A stretch of 64,000 nt of DNA from contig JAJQIL010000037.1 of NCBI GenBank assembly GCA_021199235.1, positions 1 through 64,000 of the forward strand. The letters are read 5' to 3'. The translations under genes were made by a program, and so were the position numbers. Positions 38,308 through 47,579 of this stretch are shown in pieces (the first letter of the stretch is position 1; each line of letters starts with the position of its first letter). Source of the stretch: Lachnospiraceae bacterium (GTDB taxonomy: Bacteria > Bacillota > Clostridia > Lachnospirales > Lachnospiraceae). The notes beneath the pieces are model-generated. The model made no database searches. It worked only from the letters and a program-made list of their open reading frames with translations, and was not told the DNA's origin.

Positions 38308-39082
38308 CAGACCAGTCCATCGGTTTCGAAACAAATGCGTCCGCATTCTTATTCCGCTGATCTTCTGGCTGGGAATATGGCAGATTGCGGCAATGACTGC
38401 AGGATTCCAGCTCCTGCTGCCGACGCCTGTTGCTGTGATTCGTGTATTGCTTGGGCTTGCAGCTACCGCATCTTTCTGGCAAAGCATCGTTCTCAGTCTG
38501 GGACGCGTGCTGTGCGGGCTGATACTTGGGTGTGTTCTCGGATGTGCGCTGGCCGTGCTGACATGGCGTTTCCGATGGGCGGATCTGCTCTTTTCTCCGG
38601 TGATCCGTGTGATACGGGCGACACCGGTGGTTTCTTTTATTCTGCTGGTTTATCTCTGGGTGGCGCGCGCAGATATTCCGGAAGTGATTTCCGCACTGAT
38701 GGTGATGCCCGTCATCTGGAACAGTCTGCGGACCGGTCTGGAAACCGCTGACAGACAATTGCTGGAGATGGCCAAAGCATATCGGTTCAGCCCTCTTAAG
38801 ACGCTCCGCCTGATCTGGCTTCCTTCCCTTCGCCCGCATCTGGCCAGCGGACTAAGCACCGGTCTTGGGCTTGCCTGGAAATCCGGCATCGCCGCCGAAG
38901 TGATCTGCCCTCCCCGCTACGCGATCGGCACTGAACTCTCGAAAGCAAAAACAGCATTGCAGTCGCCCAAGCTCTACGCCTGGACTGTCACTATTGTGAT
39001 CCTGTCACTGACGCTGGAGAGCGTGCTGAAATGGGTACTTCGCCCCCGGCAAAAAGACTCTGGAGACAGGGAGAAAACATGA
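38297..39082 (+). CDS. ABC transporter permease (SsuC/TauC type)
   Basis: ADRQLLEMAKAYRFSPLKTLRLIWLPSLRPHLASGLSTGLGLAWKSGIAAEV. Confidence 0.92.
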   Translation: MQNSRPVHRFRNKCVRILIPLIFWLGIWQIAAMTAGFQLLLPTPVAVIRVLLGLAATASFWQSIVLSLGRVLCGLILGCVLGCALAVLTWRFRWADLLFSPVIRVIRATPVVSFILLVYLWVARADIPEVISALMVMPVIWNSLRTGLETADRQLLEMAKAYRFSPLKTLRLIWLPSLRPHLASGLSTGLGLAWKSGIAAEVICPPRYAIGTELSKAKTALQSPKLYAWTVTIVILSLTLESVLKWVLRPRQKDSGDREKT

Positions 39083-39672
39083 GTGTACTATGTATTGAAA
39101 ACCTTACCTTTTCCTATGCGAACCGCACCGTCCTTGATCAGTTCAGTCTGACGATTCCGCTCACCGGGATGACCGCCATATCAGGGCCTTCCGGCTGCGG
39201 TAAAACGACTTTGCTGCGCCTTCTGGCAGGACTGGAAAAGCCGGTCCTGGGAACCATTACAGGTATCTCACAAAAGCGAATCGCTATTCTGTTTCAGGAG
39301 GACCGGCTGCTGCCATGGCGAACCGTGCGGGAGCATATTCTGGATGTGCTGCCAAATGACCGCAGCGAAGATGCCGACGGCTGGCTTACGTTTGCAGAAC
39401 TGGAGGATTCCGCTGACCTTTATCCTGCAGAGCTTTCCGGCGGAATGGCGCGTCGTCTGGCACTGGCACGCTGCTGTGCCCTGGGAGGCGAGCTGCTGCT
39501 TCTTGACGAGCCTTTTGCGGGAGTTGACGCAGCGAGACGGACGCGCATCATCGAACGATTGTCAAGTCAGCGCGTCCCCATGCTTCTGGCCACTCATGAG
39601 CCGGACGTCGTAGAAGCCTGTCAACGGCAGATCATTCTGGACGGGCCACCGCTGCAAATCGTATCCCACTAA
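39079..39672 (+). CDS. ABC transporter ATP-binding protein (SsuB/TauB type)
   Basis: ISGPSGCGKTTLLRLLAGLEKP; ELSGGMARRLALARCCALGGELLLLDEPFAGVD. Confidence 0.94.
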   Translation: MSVLCIENLTFSYANRTVLDQFSLTIPLTGMTAISGPSGCGKTTLLRLLAGLEKPVLGTITGISQKRIAILFQEDRLLPWRTVREHILDVLPNDRSEDADGWLTFAELEDSADLYPAELSGGMARRLALARCCALGGELLLLDEPFAGVDAARRTRIIERLSSQRVPMLLATHEPDVVEACQRQIILDGPPLQIVSH

Positions 39673-39708
39673 TATTTCGCCGTCTTACTCCCATTAAAAG
39701 AGAAGCTA

Positions 39709-39746
39709 AAAATCCACTGATCGCATAACAGAAATCAGTGGATTTT
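39709..39746. terminator. Bidirectional intrinsic terminator
   Basis: Perfect 13-bp stem AAAATCCACTGAT / ATCAGTGGATTTT between convergent genes. Confidence 0.9.
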
Positions 39747-39783
39747 CTTATTTCATATAGTCAGGAATCCAGCCGCCGGCAAC

Positions 39784-42564
39784 CTACTTTGTTTGTTCAA
39801 ACAGCCAGTCGCGCACAGCTTCGATCGGATAAGTGATCTCCCATCCGCGCTGATGGTACATGATTCCGAAATACTTTTTCCCATCATCCGGCAGACTGGA
39901 TTCTTTGGTATAGATGGCGAGCTTAATGTTCGCGTCGCCGGAAAGATACTCTGCCATCGCGGCATTCAGCTCTTCCTTGCCCGCTCTGGCATTGAAAAAC
40001 CGTTTCTCTACGCTCGCTCCGCGCTCCTTTAGCAGATCATACAGCTTGCTCATGGAATCAAACTCGCCCAGTCCTCCTTCGCTTAAAGCGATCAGAAGCT
40101 TTTTCCCGGAAAGAGTATCGGCGATCTTTTCGGCATCCCAGTGTCCGGAAACCAGCAGCGCCGCTGCGAAATAGTCCGGATAGCGAATGTTCAGTTCAAA
40201 GGAAGCCATGCATCCCTGAGACTGCCCGGTGGTATAAATGCGGTCCGCATCAATACTGTAGGTCTCCTGCAGGAAATCCAGCAGCTCTTTGATGGTTTCC
40301 AGCTGCGGAGAGCAGGTGTAATCGTTGTTGGTCAGTGGTTCGCCGTCGATCTGCGGCGCCACGATAAAGCACGGATGCTTTTTCTGCTCAGCGTCTGTCG
40401 CCCAGATGGTCGCTCCCATTCCCTGGATCAGGGTTCTGTCCTGCTCAGGGCCGTTTCCCGTCGCGTCCGGGATGAACAGAAGCATCGGATATTTTTGCGT
40501 CTCATCGTAGTCCTGCGGGATGAAAAGATTGTATTTCATTCCGTGGAATTCGCCCGCCTGGAAGCGATTTACTACCAGATCGACCTCTCTGTCACCCAAA
40601 ACCATTCCTTCAAACGGCGCAATCTCCGAACCGTCTGCAGCCGACAGGGCTTTTTTCTGGATCAGATGAAGCCGGGTGTCCTTTTTCTTCATGCCTATGA
40701 ACTTCTTGCCGCCGGCGCCAGGGCCGCCTGGACCACCTGGACCTCCCGGACCGCCCGGACCGCTTGGACCTCCCGGACCTCCCGGGCCTCCCGGACCGCC
40801 TGGGCCTCCCGGACCGCCTGGGCCTCCCGGACCACCTGGGCCTCCCGGACCGCCTGAACCTCCCGGACCGCCTGGGCCTCCGCCGGGGCCGCCTGGACCT
40901 CCCGGGCCGCCTCCCGGACCGCCTGGGCCTCCCGGACCACCGCCCGGGCCTCCTCCCGGACCGCCTGGACCTCCTGGGCCTCCCGGACCGCCTTTCGGGC
41001 CGCGATTCTGAATGTATACCTTCTGCATGAGGCGGCTGCTCTCGTCTTCACTGGAAAGACGGAAAATCACATAGTTTCCATCTGCCTTCTCTGCGTTGAA
41101 TTCCGGCTTGTCGCTTACATAGCAGTCGAGAATCGGCGCTTCCGTGAACGCAAACATTTCTTTATCAACCCTGCTGGCATCCAGCACACGGTCATACTCC
41201 ACGATGGCTCCGCAGACACGCTGACCGTCATAAGACGGCTCGGTTACGGTCGTGATATGAAGCACCGATGCGGGCTGCTCCTTCATCTCTTCCATGACCT
41301 TCTGGATATCTTCGACAAGCCGCTCAGCGGTGCCCTTTGCGTAAGCTGAGCTGACGGCCTGCATGGTGATTTTATCATAATAATCGCTCTCACCCAGGTA
41401 TTTTCCGTTGCCGGACTCAATCGGGCCGCTGCCGGTAAAGGTCTGCACGGCCACATTCTGGAAGGGAGACGTTGTACGCAAAGCGATTTCCGTCCGGGCG
41501 CAGATTTCCGGAATCAGACCCACGACAGCGATGTCTCCGATCTGCATTACCGAGAACTCCAGCGTCCGCTCTCCTTCCGGCTTGAACTCATATTCCTTCT
41601 GCGGCTCCCGTGTATTTCCAATTTCCTGTCCGTCATAGGTAAACACCCGGCGCACAATCTGCAGCGGTCCGTCCATTTCCTTACACTGGATGCGCTCCGC
41701 CGCCATGACGACCTGCATGCCAAGGCGTTCCCCAAGCAGTTCGCAGAGCAGGAACGTCTTTTCATGTAAATCTTTTTCAATGATCCGGCCGCCTCTGCCG
41801 GTCATCGTATACTGGCCGCGCAGATAAGGGCTCTCGTCGCCGCCCGCTCCCGTACAGTACATTGCCACGGCATTCGGATATTCCTGCTCCACAAAAGCCG
41901 CGGAGTATCCGGCGATATCTCCGGATATCAGATGGGTCCCGTCCGCATTCCGCGTCTGATCCAGCACGGCCGGCTGCGCGTTAAAGAAAAATATAACGGC
42001 GATCGGCTCGTTTTCGGTATCGTCGATCCGGATAATGGGCACTTCATGATCCACCGGCCCCTCATCGTTAACACTGACCGTCCATCCCTTTTCTGTACAG
42101 ATGTTGCGGTTCGCGTTTGCCGCGCAGTAGCCTTTTCCAAATCCGTATCTGGCTTCTTTCAGAGACTGTACCGCATCCTCAGCCGCTTTTTTGGCAGCCG
42201 CAAGCGTCAGCTCATGAAGCATCGCGATTTTTACCGTATCCGCCTCTGTGCGTGGAGGCATTTTTGAGGTCAGCGACCAGACATGCGGGGTAGAAAGCAC
42301 ATGCGAAGAGTGATACCAGACATCCTCCGGATCCACCTTCGTGATTTCTGCCACTGCGTTGACAACCTTCTCCCGCGCGTCGCCGAAAAGATTGACGCTT
42401 TCAATGTTAATGACGGTGATTCTTTTTCCATAGTCTAATACAAGAACTCTTACCGCGGGAGAATCATGAACCCCGGTAAAATTTTCAAACGGTGTCGGAA
42501 AAATCTCCTCCGGGTACTCCAGGTATGCTTTTCCGGCGCCGGCCTGTAGCTGTAGTTTTTCCAT
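39784..42564 (-). CDS. Neutral-ceramidase-like N-terminal domain fused to PHB-depolymerase-like esterase with collagen-like GGP insert
   Basis: LQAGAGKAYLEYPEEIFPTPFENFTGVHDSPAVRVLVLDYGKRITVINIESV (ceramidase-like N-terminus); (GGP)n segment; esterase domain with TTGQSQGCMASFELNIRYPDYFAAALLVSGHW. Confidence 0.8.
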   Translation of the reverse strand: MEKLQLQAGAGKAYLEYPEEIFPTPFENFTGVHDSPAVRVLVLDYGKRITVINIESVNLFGDAREKVVNAVAEITKVDPEDVWYHSSHVLSTPHVWSLTSKMPPRTEADTVKIAMLHELTLAAAKKAAEDAVQSLKEARYGFGKGYCAANANRNICTEKGWTVSVNDEGPVDHEVPIIRIDDTENEPIAVIFFFNAQPAVLDQTRNADGTHLISGDIAGYSAAFVEQEYPNAVAMYCTGAGGDESPYLRGQYTMTGRGGRIIEKDLHEKTFLLCELLGERLGMQVVMAAERIQCKEMDGPLQIVRRVFTYDGQEIGNTREPQKEYEFKPEGERTLEFSVMQIGDIAVVGLIPEICARTEIALRTTSPFQNVAVQTFTGSGPIESGNGKYLGESDYYDKITMQAVSSAYAKGTAERLVEDIQKVMEEMKEQPASVLHITTVTEPSYDGQRVCGAIVEYDRVLDASRVDKEMFAFTEAPILDCYVSDKPEFNAEKADGNYVIFRLSSEDESSRLMQKVYIQNRGPKGGPGGPGGPGGPGGGPGGGPGGPGGPGGGPGGPGGPGGGPGGPGGSGGPGGPGGPGGPGGPGGPGGPGGPGGPGGPSGPGGPGGPGGPGGPGAGGKKFIGMKKKDTRLHLIQKKALSAADGSEIAPFEGMVLGDREVDLVVNRFQAGEFHGMKYNLFIPQDYDETQKYPMLLFIPDATGNGPEQDRTLIQGMGATIWATDAEQKKHPCFIVAPQIDGEPLTNNDYTCSPQLETIKELLDFLQETYSIDADRIYTTGQSQGCMASFELNIRYPDYFAAALLVSGHWDAEKIADTLSGKKLLIALSEGGLGEFDSMSKLYDLLKERGASVEKRFFNARAGKEELNAAMAEYLSGDANIKLAIYTKESSLPDDGKKYFGIMYHQRGWEITYPIEAVRDWLFEQTK
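40716..41008 (-). repeat. GC-rich minisatellite encoding collagen-like Gly-Gly-Pro triplets
   Basis: Recurrent 18-nt pattern like CCTCCCGGACCGCCTGGG. Confidence 0.95.
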
Positions 42565-42715
42565 TCAAATGCCTCCACATACTTATACTTTTCTTTTGCA
42601 GCACATGAAATCATGCGCAGCCGAAAACTCTGTCATCCGGTTTTTCTATTATAATTTCATATGATCTTCACAGCAAGTGCAAAAACCGTTCCTGAACAGT
42701 TGCGGCTTTTTCAAA

Positions 42716-42762
42716 ATATTCCGGGGAGAACTGCCGGTTTTCACAGACTCTCCCCGGAATAT
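42716..42762 (-). terminator. Intrinsic terminator/strong hairpin downstream of Opp-type SBP
   Basis: Perfect 14-bp stem ATATTCCGGGGAGA/TCTCCCCGGAATAT followed on minus strand by TTTTG. Confidence 0.85.
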
Positions 42763-42805
42763 GATTTCTCACTCAGTCATGACTGTCACTAAAGTACAAT
42801 CTTTA

Positions 42806-44470
42806 TTACAGATCCAGATAATACTCGCAGGCGCCGATAACGAAGTTGGACGTACCGGATACGGTGTAGAAATCTGCCATTACCGGTGAATACACGCCTA
42901 CCTTGATCGCATAGCATCCGGCATAGCCAAGGGCGTTGTCATAGATGTACTGCATGATCTCGTTGGTGCCTTCCTCGCTGTAGGTATCAACATTAAATAC
43001 GGTGCTCAGCATCTCCTGGAACTCATCGTTCTCGTAGAAGCTTAAGTTGTAGCCGTCTGCATAGCCATGAGCGATTGCATAGGTCTTCATGAATCTGGAA
43101 ATTGCATAGTCCTTATCAGCGGAGCTGTAAATGAGGATATCCCACTGTGTCGCGTCGCCTGCCGTGTTCTCGATCAGCGCATGATCCAGTGTCACGATCT
43201 CGCTCTTGATGCCGGCGATCTCAAGGTAAGCCTGTACGACCTCGGCGATGGTATTCTTCTCAGAATTGTCCTCGGTGATGATCTTCAGCGTCTCGCCGTT
43301 GTAGCCGCTCTCTGCCAGATACTGTGCGGAAAGCTCCGGATCATAAACGGTGTTGTAGGTCTCCCAGGTATCCCAGTCAGACTGATAATCACCGACTACC
43401 GGTGCGCAGTCTACGGTACACGGATAGTATACGCGGCTGCCGAGCGCGTCAGCAAATGCCTCGGAATCCAGTGCGTAATAAACTGCCAGACGCATATTGA
43501 TGTCGCTCATCAGAGAATTGCTGCTCATGTTCGGAAGAATGGTCTGTGCCTGTGCATCCTCGTAGCAGTAAATGTTAAACTGACCTGCATAGTCGCCGCC
43601 CTCTTCGAAAAGGCTGAGACTGGTGTCATCAATTGCGCAGTAAGCGATGGTGCCGGATTCCAGGGCGATCAGTCTCATGGAATCATCCAGGATAAACTGA
43701 TACTCGATCGTCTGTACGTTGCTCTTCTGGCTCTGATACAGATTCTCCTCGGACTGCCAGTAATCATCTCTTGCTTCCAGGATGCAGGTAGCGCCTTCCT
43801 CATAGCTGGTGATCTTGTACGGGCCGGTGCCGATCGGATCTACGTTAAAGTTATGGCTCTCATATGCCGTCTGGCTTACGATATAGGTGCTGGCAAAAAT
43901 GTTATCAAATCCATCCAGGGAACTCATCTTCTGCTTAAAATGGAAGGTTACCTGATAAGTGTCGGTCGCTTCGCAGTAATCAAGATCATCAAAATCTCTT
44001 GCATTTCCGGAATCAATGTAGGTCTGGAAACTGAACACGACATCCTCCGCCGTAATTTCATTGCCGTCAGAGTCCGTCACGCCTTCATAAATGTTCATGA
44101 CCAGCTCCGTCTCGGTATCGTCCGTGTAAGCCCAGTCCTTCGCGATAATTCCGACAAAGTCGCCGTCGTCTGTCGCTACGACCAGAGTTTCAAATACTTC
44201 TACCGTGATCTCACTGGATTTGTTGAAGCTGTACGGATCCATGGAAGACGGCACCGTGCCAAGTCCGATGGTGATGTAGTCCAGCTTCTCATCCGAATTT
44301 GCGGTGGAAGTGCGGGATTCGTCCGCGGTCACTGAGGACAGCAGATCCCATTCATAGGAAGCCTCTTCCGCTTCCTCCGCAAACGCGGTCACGCCAAAGC
44401 TTCCCATTGCGACTGCAAGAGTTCCTGCCAAAAGGCTTTTCAGAACTCTTTTTCCGGTCATTGTTTTCAT
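42806..44470 (-). CDS. Peptide/nickel-type ABC transporter substrate-binding protein (SBP_bac_5)
   Basis: Signal peptide MKTMTGKRVLKSLLAGTLAVAMGSFGVTAFA; ITIGLGTVPSSMDPYSFNKSSEITVEVFETLV; followed by Opp-type components. Confidence 0.93.
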   Translation of the reverse strand: MKTMTGKRVLKSLLAGTLAVAMGSFGVTAFAEEAEEASYEWDLLSSVTADESRTSTANSDEKLDYITIGLGTVPSSMDPYSFNKSSEITVEVFETLVVATDDGDFVGIIAKDWAYTDDTETELVMNIYEGVTDSDGNEITAEDVVFSFQTYIDSGNARDFDDLDYCEATDTYQVTFHFKQKMSSLDGFDNIFASTYIVSQTAYESHNFNVDPIGTGPYKITSYEEGATCILEARDDYWQSEENLYQSQKSNVQTIEYQFILDDSMRLIALESGTIAYCAIDDTSLSLFEEGGDYAGQFNIYCYEDAQAQTILPNMSSNSLMSDINMRLAVYYALDSEAFADALGSRVYYPCTVDCAPVVGDYQSDWDTWETYNTVYDPELSAQYLAESGYNGETLKIITEDNSEKNTIAEVVQAYLEIAGIKSEIVTLDHALIENTAGDATQWDILIYSSADKDYAISRFMKTYAIAHGYADGYNLSFYENDEFQEMLSTVFNVDTYSEEGTNEIMQYIYDNALGYAGCYAIKVGVYSPVMADFYTVSGTSNFVIGACEYYLDL

Positions 44471-44634
44471 GATACTTTCCTCCTTAAATTTTTTATGTGA
44501 AACGCCGTCAGGCCGCTTCATTCTAAATATTGTATTATGGTTCAAAATCATTTCTCAATATTGCTCCGGAATCTGGCGATTCCGTCACATTCTCACATTC
44601 CATTCCTGACCGTTGATTCCCCGTATCATACAGA

Positions 44635-45594
44635 TCAGCTGTTGATTTCCTCCGCGCGGCAGCAGGATACAAAATGATCCTTCGAGAGCTCCCGCAGCTG
44701 CTGTGGCTCCTGACAGCGCTCTGTCGCGTATGGGCAGCGCGCCGCAAACCGGCACCCCGGCTTCGGGTTGATAGGGCTGGAGATCTCTCCCTTCAGCTGA
44801 ATCCGCTGCATCGGGTGATCCAGATCCGTTGACGGGATTGCGGAAAGAAGCGCTTTGGTATAAGGATGCAGAGAGCGGACAAACAGCTCTTTTGTCGGAC
44901 TCTTTTCCACCATCTGCCCCAGGTACATGACCACTATATGATCCGAGATCAGACGCACCACAGAAAGGTCATGGGTTACAAACATATAAGAGAGCTTCAT
45001 CTGGTCCTGCAGATCCATCAGGAGATTCAGTACCTGTGCCTGGATCGAAACATCCAGAGCCGATACCGGCTCATCACAGACGATAAATTCCGGATTCAAC
45101 GCAAGCGCGCGGGCGATCACGACTCTCTGCCTGCGGCCTCCGTCCAGCTCGTGCGGATAGGATCTCCTCAGACGCTCGTCGATACCGACGAGATCCATCA
45201 GTTTAACGCTCTCCTCCTGAAGCTGCTTTTTCGTATAGTGACCGGCGTATTTCATCGGCTCCGTCACCGCAGTGTCGATCGTCATACGGGGATTCAGGCT
45301 GGAATACGGATCCTGGAAAACAATCTGCATTTTTTCATGCACCTGTTTTAATTTATGCCCCTTTACATGCGTGATGTCCTCGCCGTTCAGTTTAATCACT
45401 CCGTCTGTCGCCTCCTGCAGACGGATAATCGTTCTTCCAAGGGTTGATTTTCCGCAGCCGGACTCACCAACGACTCCCAGAGTCTGCCCCTTTTCAATCG
45501 TAAAGGTCACATCATCCACCGCATGGTTCTGCGCACCGCCGGGACAGGGGAAGTATTTTTTTAAGTTTTGCACCTCAACAATCGGTTCCGCCAT
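44635..45594 (-). CDS. Oligopeptide/dipeptide ABC transporter ATP-binding protein (OppF/DppF type)
   Basis: GVVGESGCGKSTLGRTIIRLQ; ELDGGRRQRVVIARALALNPEFIVCDEPVSALDVSIQAQVL; C-terminal CRFAARCPYATERC. Confidence 0.96.
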   Translation of the reverse strand: MAEPIVEVQNLKKYFPCPGGAQNHAVDDVTFTIEKGQTLGVVGESGCGKSTLGRTIIRLQEATDGVIKLNGEDITHVKGHKLKQVHEKMQIVFQDPYSSLNPRMTIDTAVTEPMKYAGHYTKKQLQEESVKLMDLVGIDERLRRSYPHELDGGRRQRVVIARALALNPEFIVCDEPVSALDVSIQAQVLNLLMDLQDQMKLSYMFVTHDLSVVRLISDHIVVMYLGQMVEKSPTKELFVRSLHPYTKALLSAIPSTDLDHPMQRIQLKGEISSPINPKPGCRFAARCPYATERCQEPQQLRELSKDHFVSCCRAEEINS

Positions 45595-45597
45595 TTT

Positions 45598-46578
45598 TTA
45601 TCCCTCCTCAGTCTCTTTTAAACATTTGCAATAGTGGCCCGGAGCGACTTCTTTCATCGGAACCTCCGTGCGGAAGCATTCCTTTGTCGCATAGGGGCAC
45701 CGTTTCGCAAACCGGCATCCTTCCGGCAGATGAGTCGGATCAGGCGGCAGCCCCGGGATCGGAGTCAGTCTGGTCTCGTCCCCGGTCAGGCTCGGGATCG
45801 AGTTGAAAAGTCCTTTTGTATACGGATGCTTTGTCCGTCGGAACAGGTCTTCCTTTGACGCGTACTCGACGACCTCACCCGCATAGACGACTGCTACACT
45901 GTCGCAGGTCTCCGCGACCACACCCAGATCGTGAGTGATCAGGATCATAGAAGTGTTCTGTTTTGCCTGAAGCTCTTTGATCAGGTCCAGCACCTGTGCC
46001 TGGATCGTCACGTCCAGGGCGGTCGTCGGCTCGTCCGCCAGAATCAGATCCGGGCTGCAGGCCAGCGCCATGGCGATGACCACACGCTGCTTCATTCCGC
46101 CGGAAAACTGATGCGGATATTCTTTATAGCGTTCTCCCACGATGCCTACCATCTCCAGCAGCTCTTTGGTGCGCTCTACCGCCTCTTCCATCTTCATATG
46201 AGGATTGTGGATCTGCAGCACCTCGACGATCTGATCGCCCACCGTCATCAGCGGGTTCAGCGCCGTCATCGGATCCTGGAAAATCATCGCGATCTGATTG
46301 CCGCGCACCTTACGCATATCCTCCTCGCTCAAAGCGGTCAGATTCTTTCCATCGAGCCAGACCTCGCCGCCCTTGAATCTGGCCGGAGGTACCGGAAGAA
46401 TCCGTAAGATAGTCTTGGCGATCGTCGTCTTGCCGGCGCCGGTTTCTCCGACGAGGCCCAGCGTTTTTCCCTTTTCCAGATCAAAGGATACGTCATTGAC
46501 CGCATGTACAATATTTTTACCCTGTGTGTATTCTACCGTGATTCCCCTGACAGAGAGGAATTGATTTTTCTCAGCCAT
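45598..46578 (-). CDS. Oligopeptide/dipeptide ABC transporter ATP-binding protein (OppD/DppD type)
   Basis: [68 protein letters not shown]. Confidence 0.96.
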   Translation of the reverse strand: MAEKNQFLSVRGITVEYTQGKNIVHAVNDVSFDLEKGKTLGLVGETGAGKTTIAKTILRILPVPPARFKGGEVWLDGKNLTALSEEDMRKVRGNQIAMIFQDPMTALNPLMTVGDQIVEVLQIHNPHMKMEEAVERTKELLEMVGIVGERYKEYPHQFSGGMKQRVVIAMALACSPDLILADEPTTALDVTIQAQVLDLIKELQAKQNTSMILITHDLGVVAETCDSVAVVYAGEVVEYASKEDLFRRTKHPYTKGLFNSIPSLTGDETRLTPIPGLPPDPTHLPEGCRFAKRCPYATKECFRTEVPMKEVAPGHYCKCLKETEEG

Positions 46579-46593
46579 TGTATGTCCTCCTTA

Positions 46594-47571
46594 TCAGGAT
46601 CTCATCTTCGGATCCAGTGCGTCGCGCAGACCGTCGCCCATCAGGTTGATGGACAGTACGCAGATGGCAATCGCGATGCCCGGGAAAATCACCATATGCG
46701 GATATGCGCTGATGTAGCTGATGCCGTCGGAGAGCATTGCGCCCCATTCCGGTGTCGGCGGCTGAATACCAAGCCCTAAGTAGCTTAAGCCTGCAACCAT
46801 TGTGATGGAACCGCCGATCTTCATCGTGGTATTGACAATCGTCGGAGAGATGACATTCGGCAACAGGTGACGGAACATGATCACCCGCTTCGGGCAGTTA
46901 AAGGATTCTGCCGCCTCCACATACTCTTTTCCTCTCTCGCCCAGGATCTGGCCTCTCGTCATACGCGCGCCGTTCGGGATGGCACTGATGGAAAGAGAGA
47001 CGATGGTCTGCCAGAGGCCTGCTCCGAAGGATGCCGCTAAAAGCAGAGTCATCAGAGAGCCCGGAAGTGCGCCCCAGATATCACAGAAACGCATGATCAG
47101 GTCTTCTACTTTTCCTCCGAAATAGCCCGCGATGCTTCCCACAATTACACCGCCGACCGAGCCAACGATCGCGGCGGTAAGGCCAAGTGCCAGGGAATAT
47201 CTGCCGCCGTAGAGAAGTCTTGAGAAAATATCTCTTCCCAGCTTATCCGTCCCGCACAGGTGGGCAAGCGACGGCGTCGCGAAAGTATTTTTCAGATCAA
47301 CTTCAGTCGGTTTATAGGGGGCGATGACTGGTGCAAATACCAGCAGCAGTACCACGATCACAAACATGATGCCGCCGAGCTTCGCGCTCGGGCTGATAAA
47401 TACCCGCCGGAAGGTCTCCATGAAATTATTGAAGGCCGGGCTGTAATGCCGTCCGTGATGCTCTCCGTGATGTCCTCCATGATGCGGCCCCTTTTTGTGC
47501 GGTCCATGATCCTCCCCGTGAGGACCGTGATGTCCGCCTTTTTTCTCTAAATTCAGATCTTTTTCAGCCAT
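46594..47571 (-). CDS. Oligopeptide/nickel-type ABC transporter permease (OppC/DppC) with His-rich N-terminal extension
   Basis: GGHHGPHGEDHGPHKKGPHHGGHHGEHHGRHY followed by DppC-like TM domain (GTDKLGRDIFSRLLYGGRYSL); start at 47571. Confidence 0.94.
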   Translation of the reverse strand: MAEKDLNLEKKGGHHGPHGEDHGPHKKGPHHGGHHGEHHGRHYSPAFNNFMETFRRVFISPSAKLGGIMFVIVVLLLVFAPVIAPYKPTEVDLKNTFATPSLAHLCGTDKLGRDIFSRLLYGGRYSLALGLTAAIVGSVGGVIVGSIAGYFGGKVEDLIMRFCDIWGALPGSLMTLLLAASFGAGLWQTIVSLSISAIPNGARMTRGQILGERGKEYVEAAESFNCPKRVIMFRHLLPNVISPTIVNTTMKIGGSITMVAGLSYLGLGIQPPTPEWGAMLSDGISYISAYPHMVIFPGIAIAICVLSINLMGDGLRDALDPKMRS

Positions 47572-47579
47572 GATACTGC

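Noticed and set aside
40676-41011. Plus-strand ORF encoding perfect GPP collagen triplets (MSFFFMPMNFLPPAPGPPGPPGPP...)
   Set aside because: Antisense to the esterase collagen-like segment; the GC-rich repeat is open in several frames. No RBS or flanking domain support.
43067-44335. 422-aa plus-strand ORF opposite the Opp-type SBP
   Set aside because: Antisense shadow; the minus-strand protein has a signal peptide and family motifs.
45121-45180. Unusual ABC signature LDGGRRQR instead of LSGGxxQR
   Set aside because: I recall this variant as common in OppF/DppF-type ATPases, so not treated as novel.
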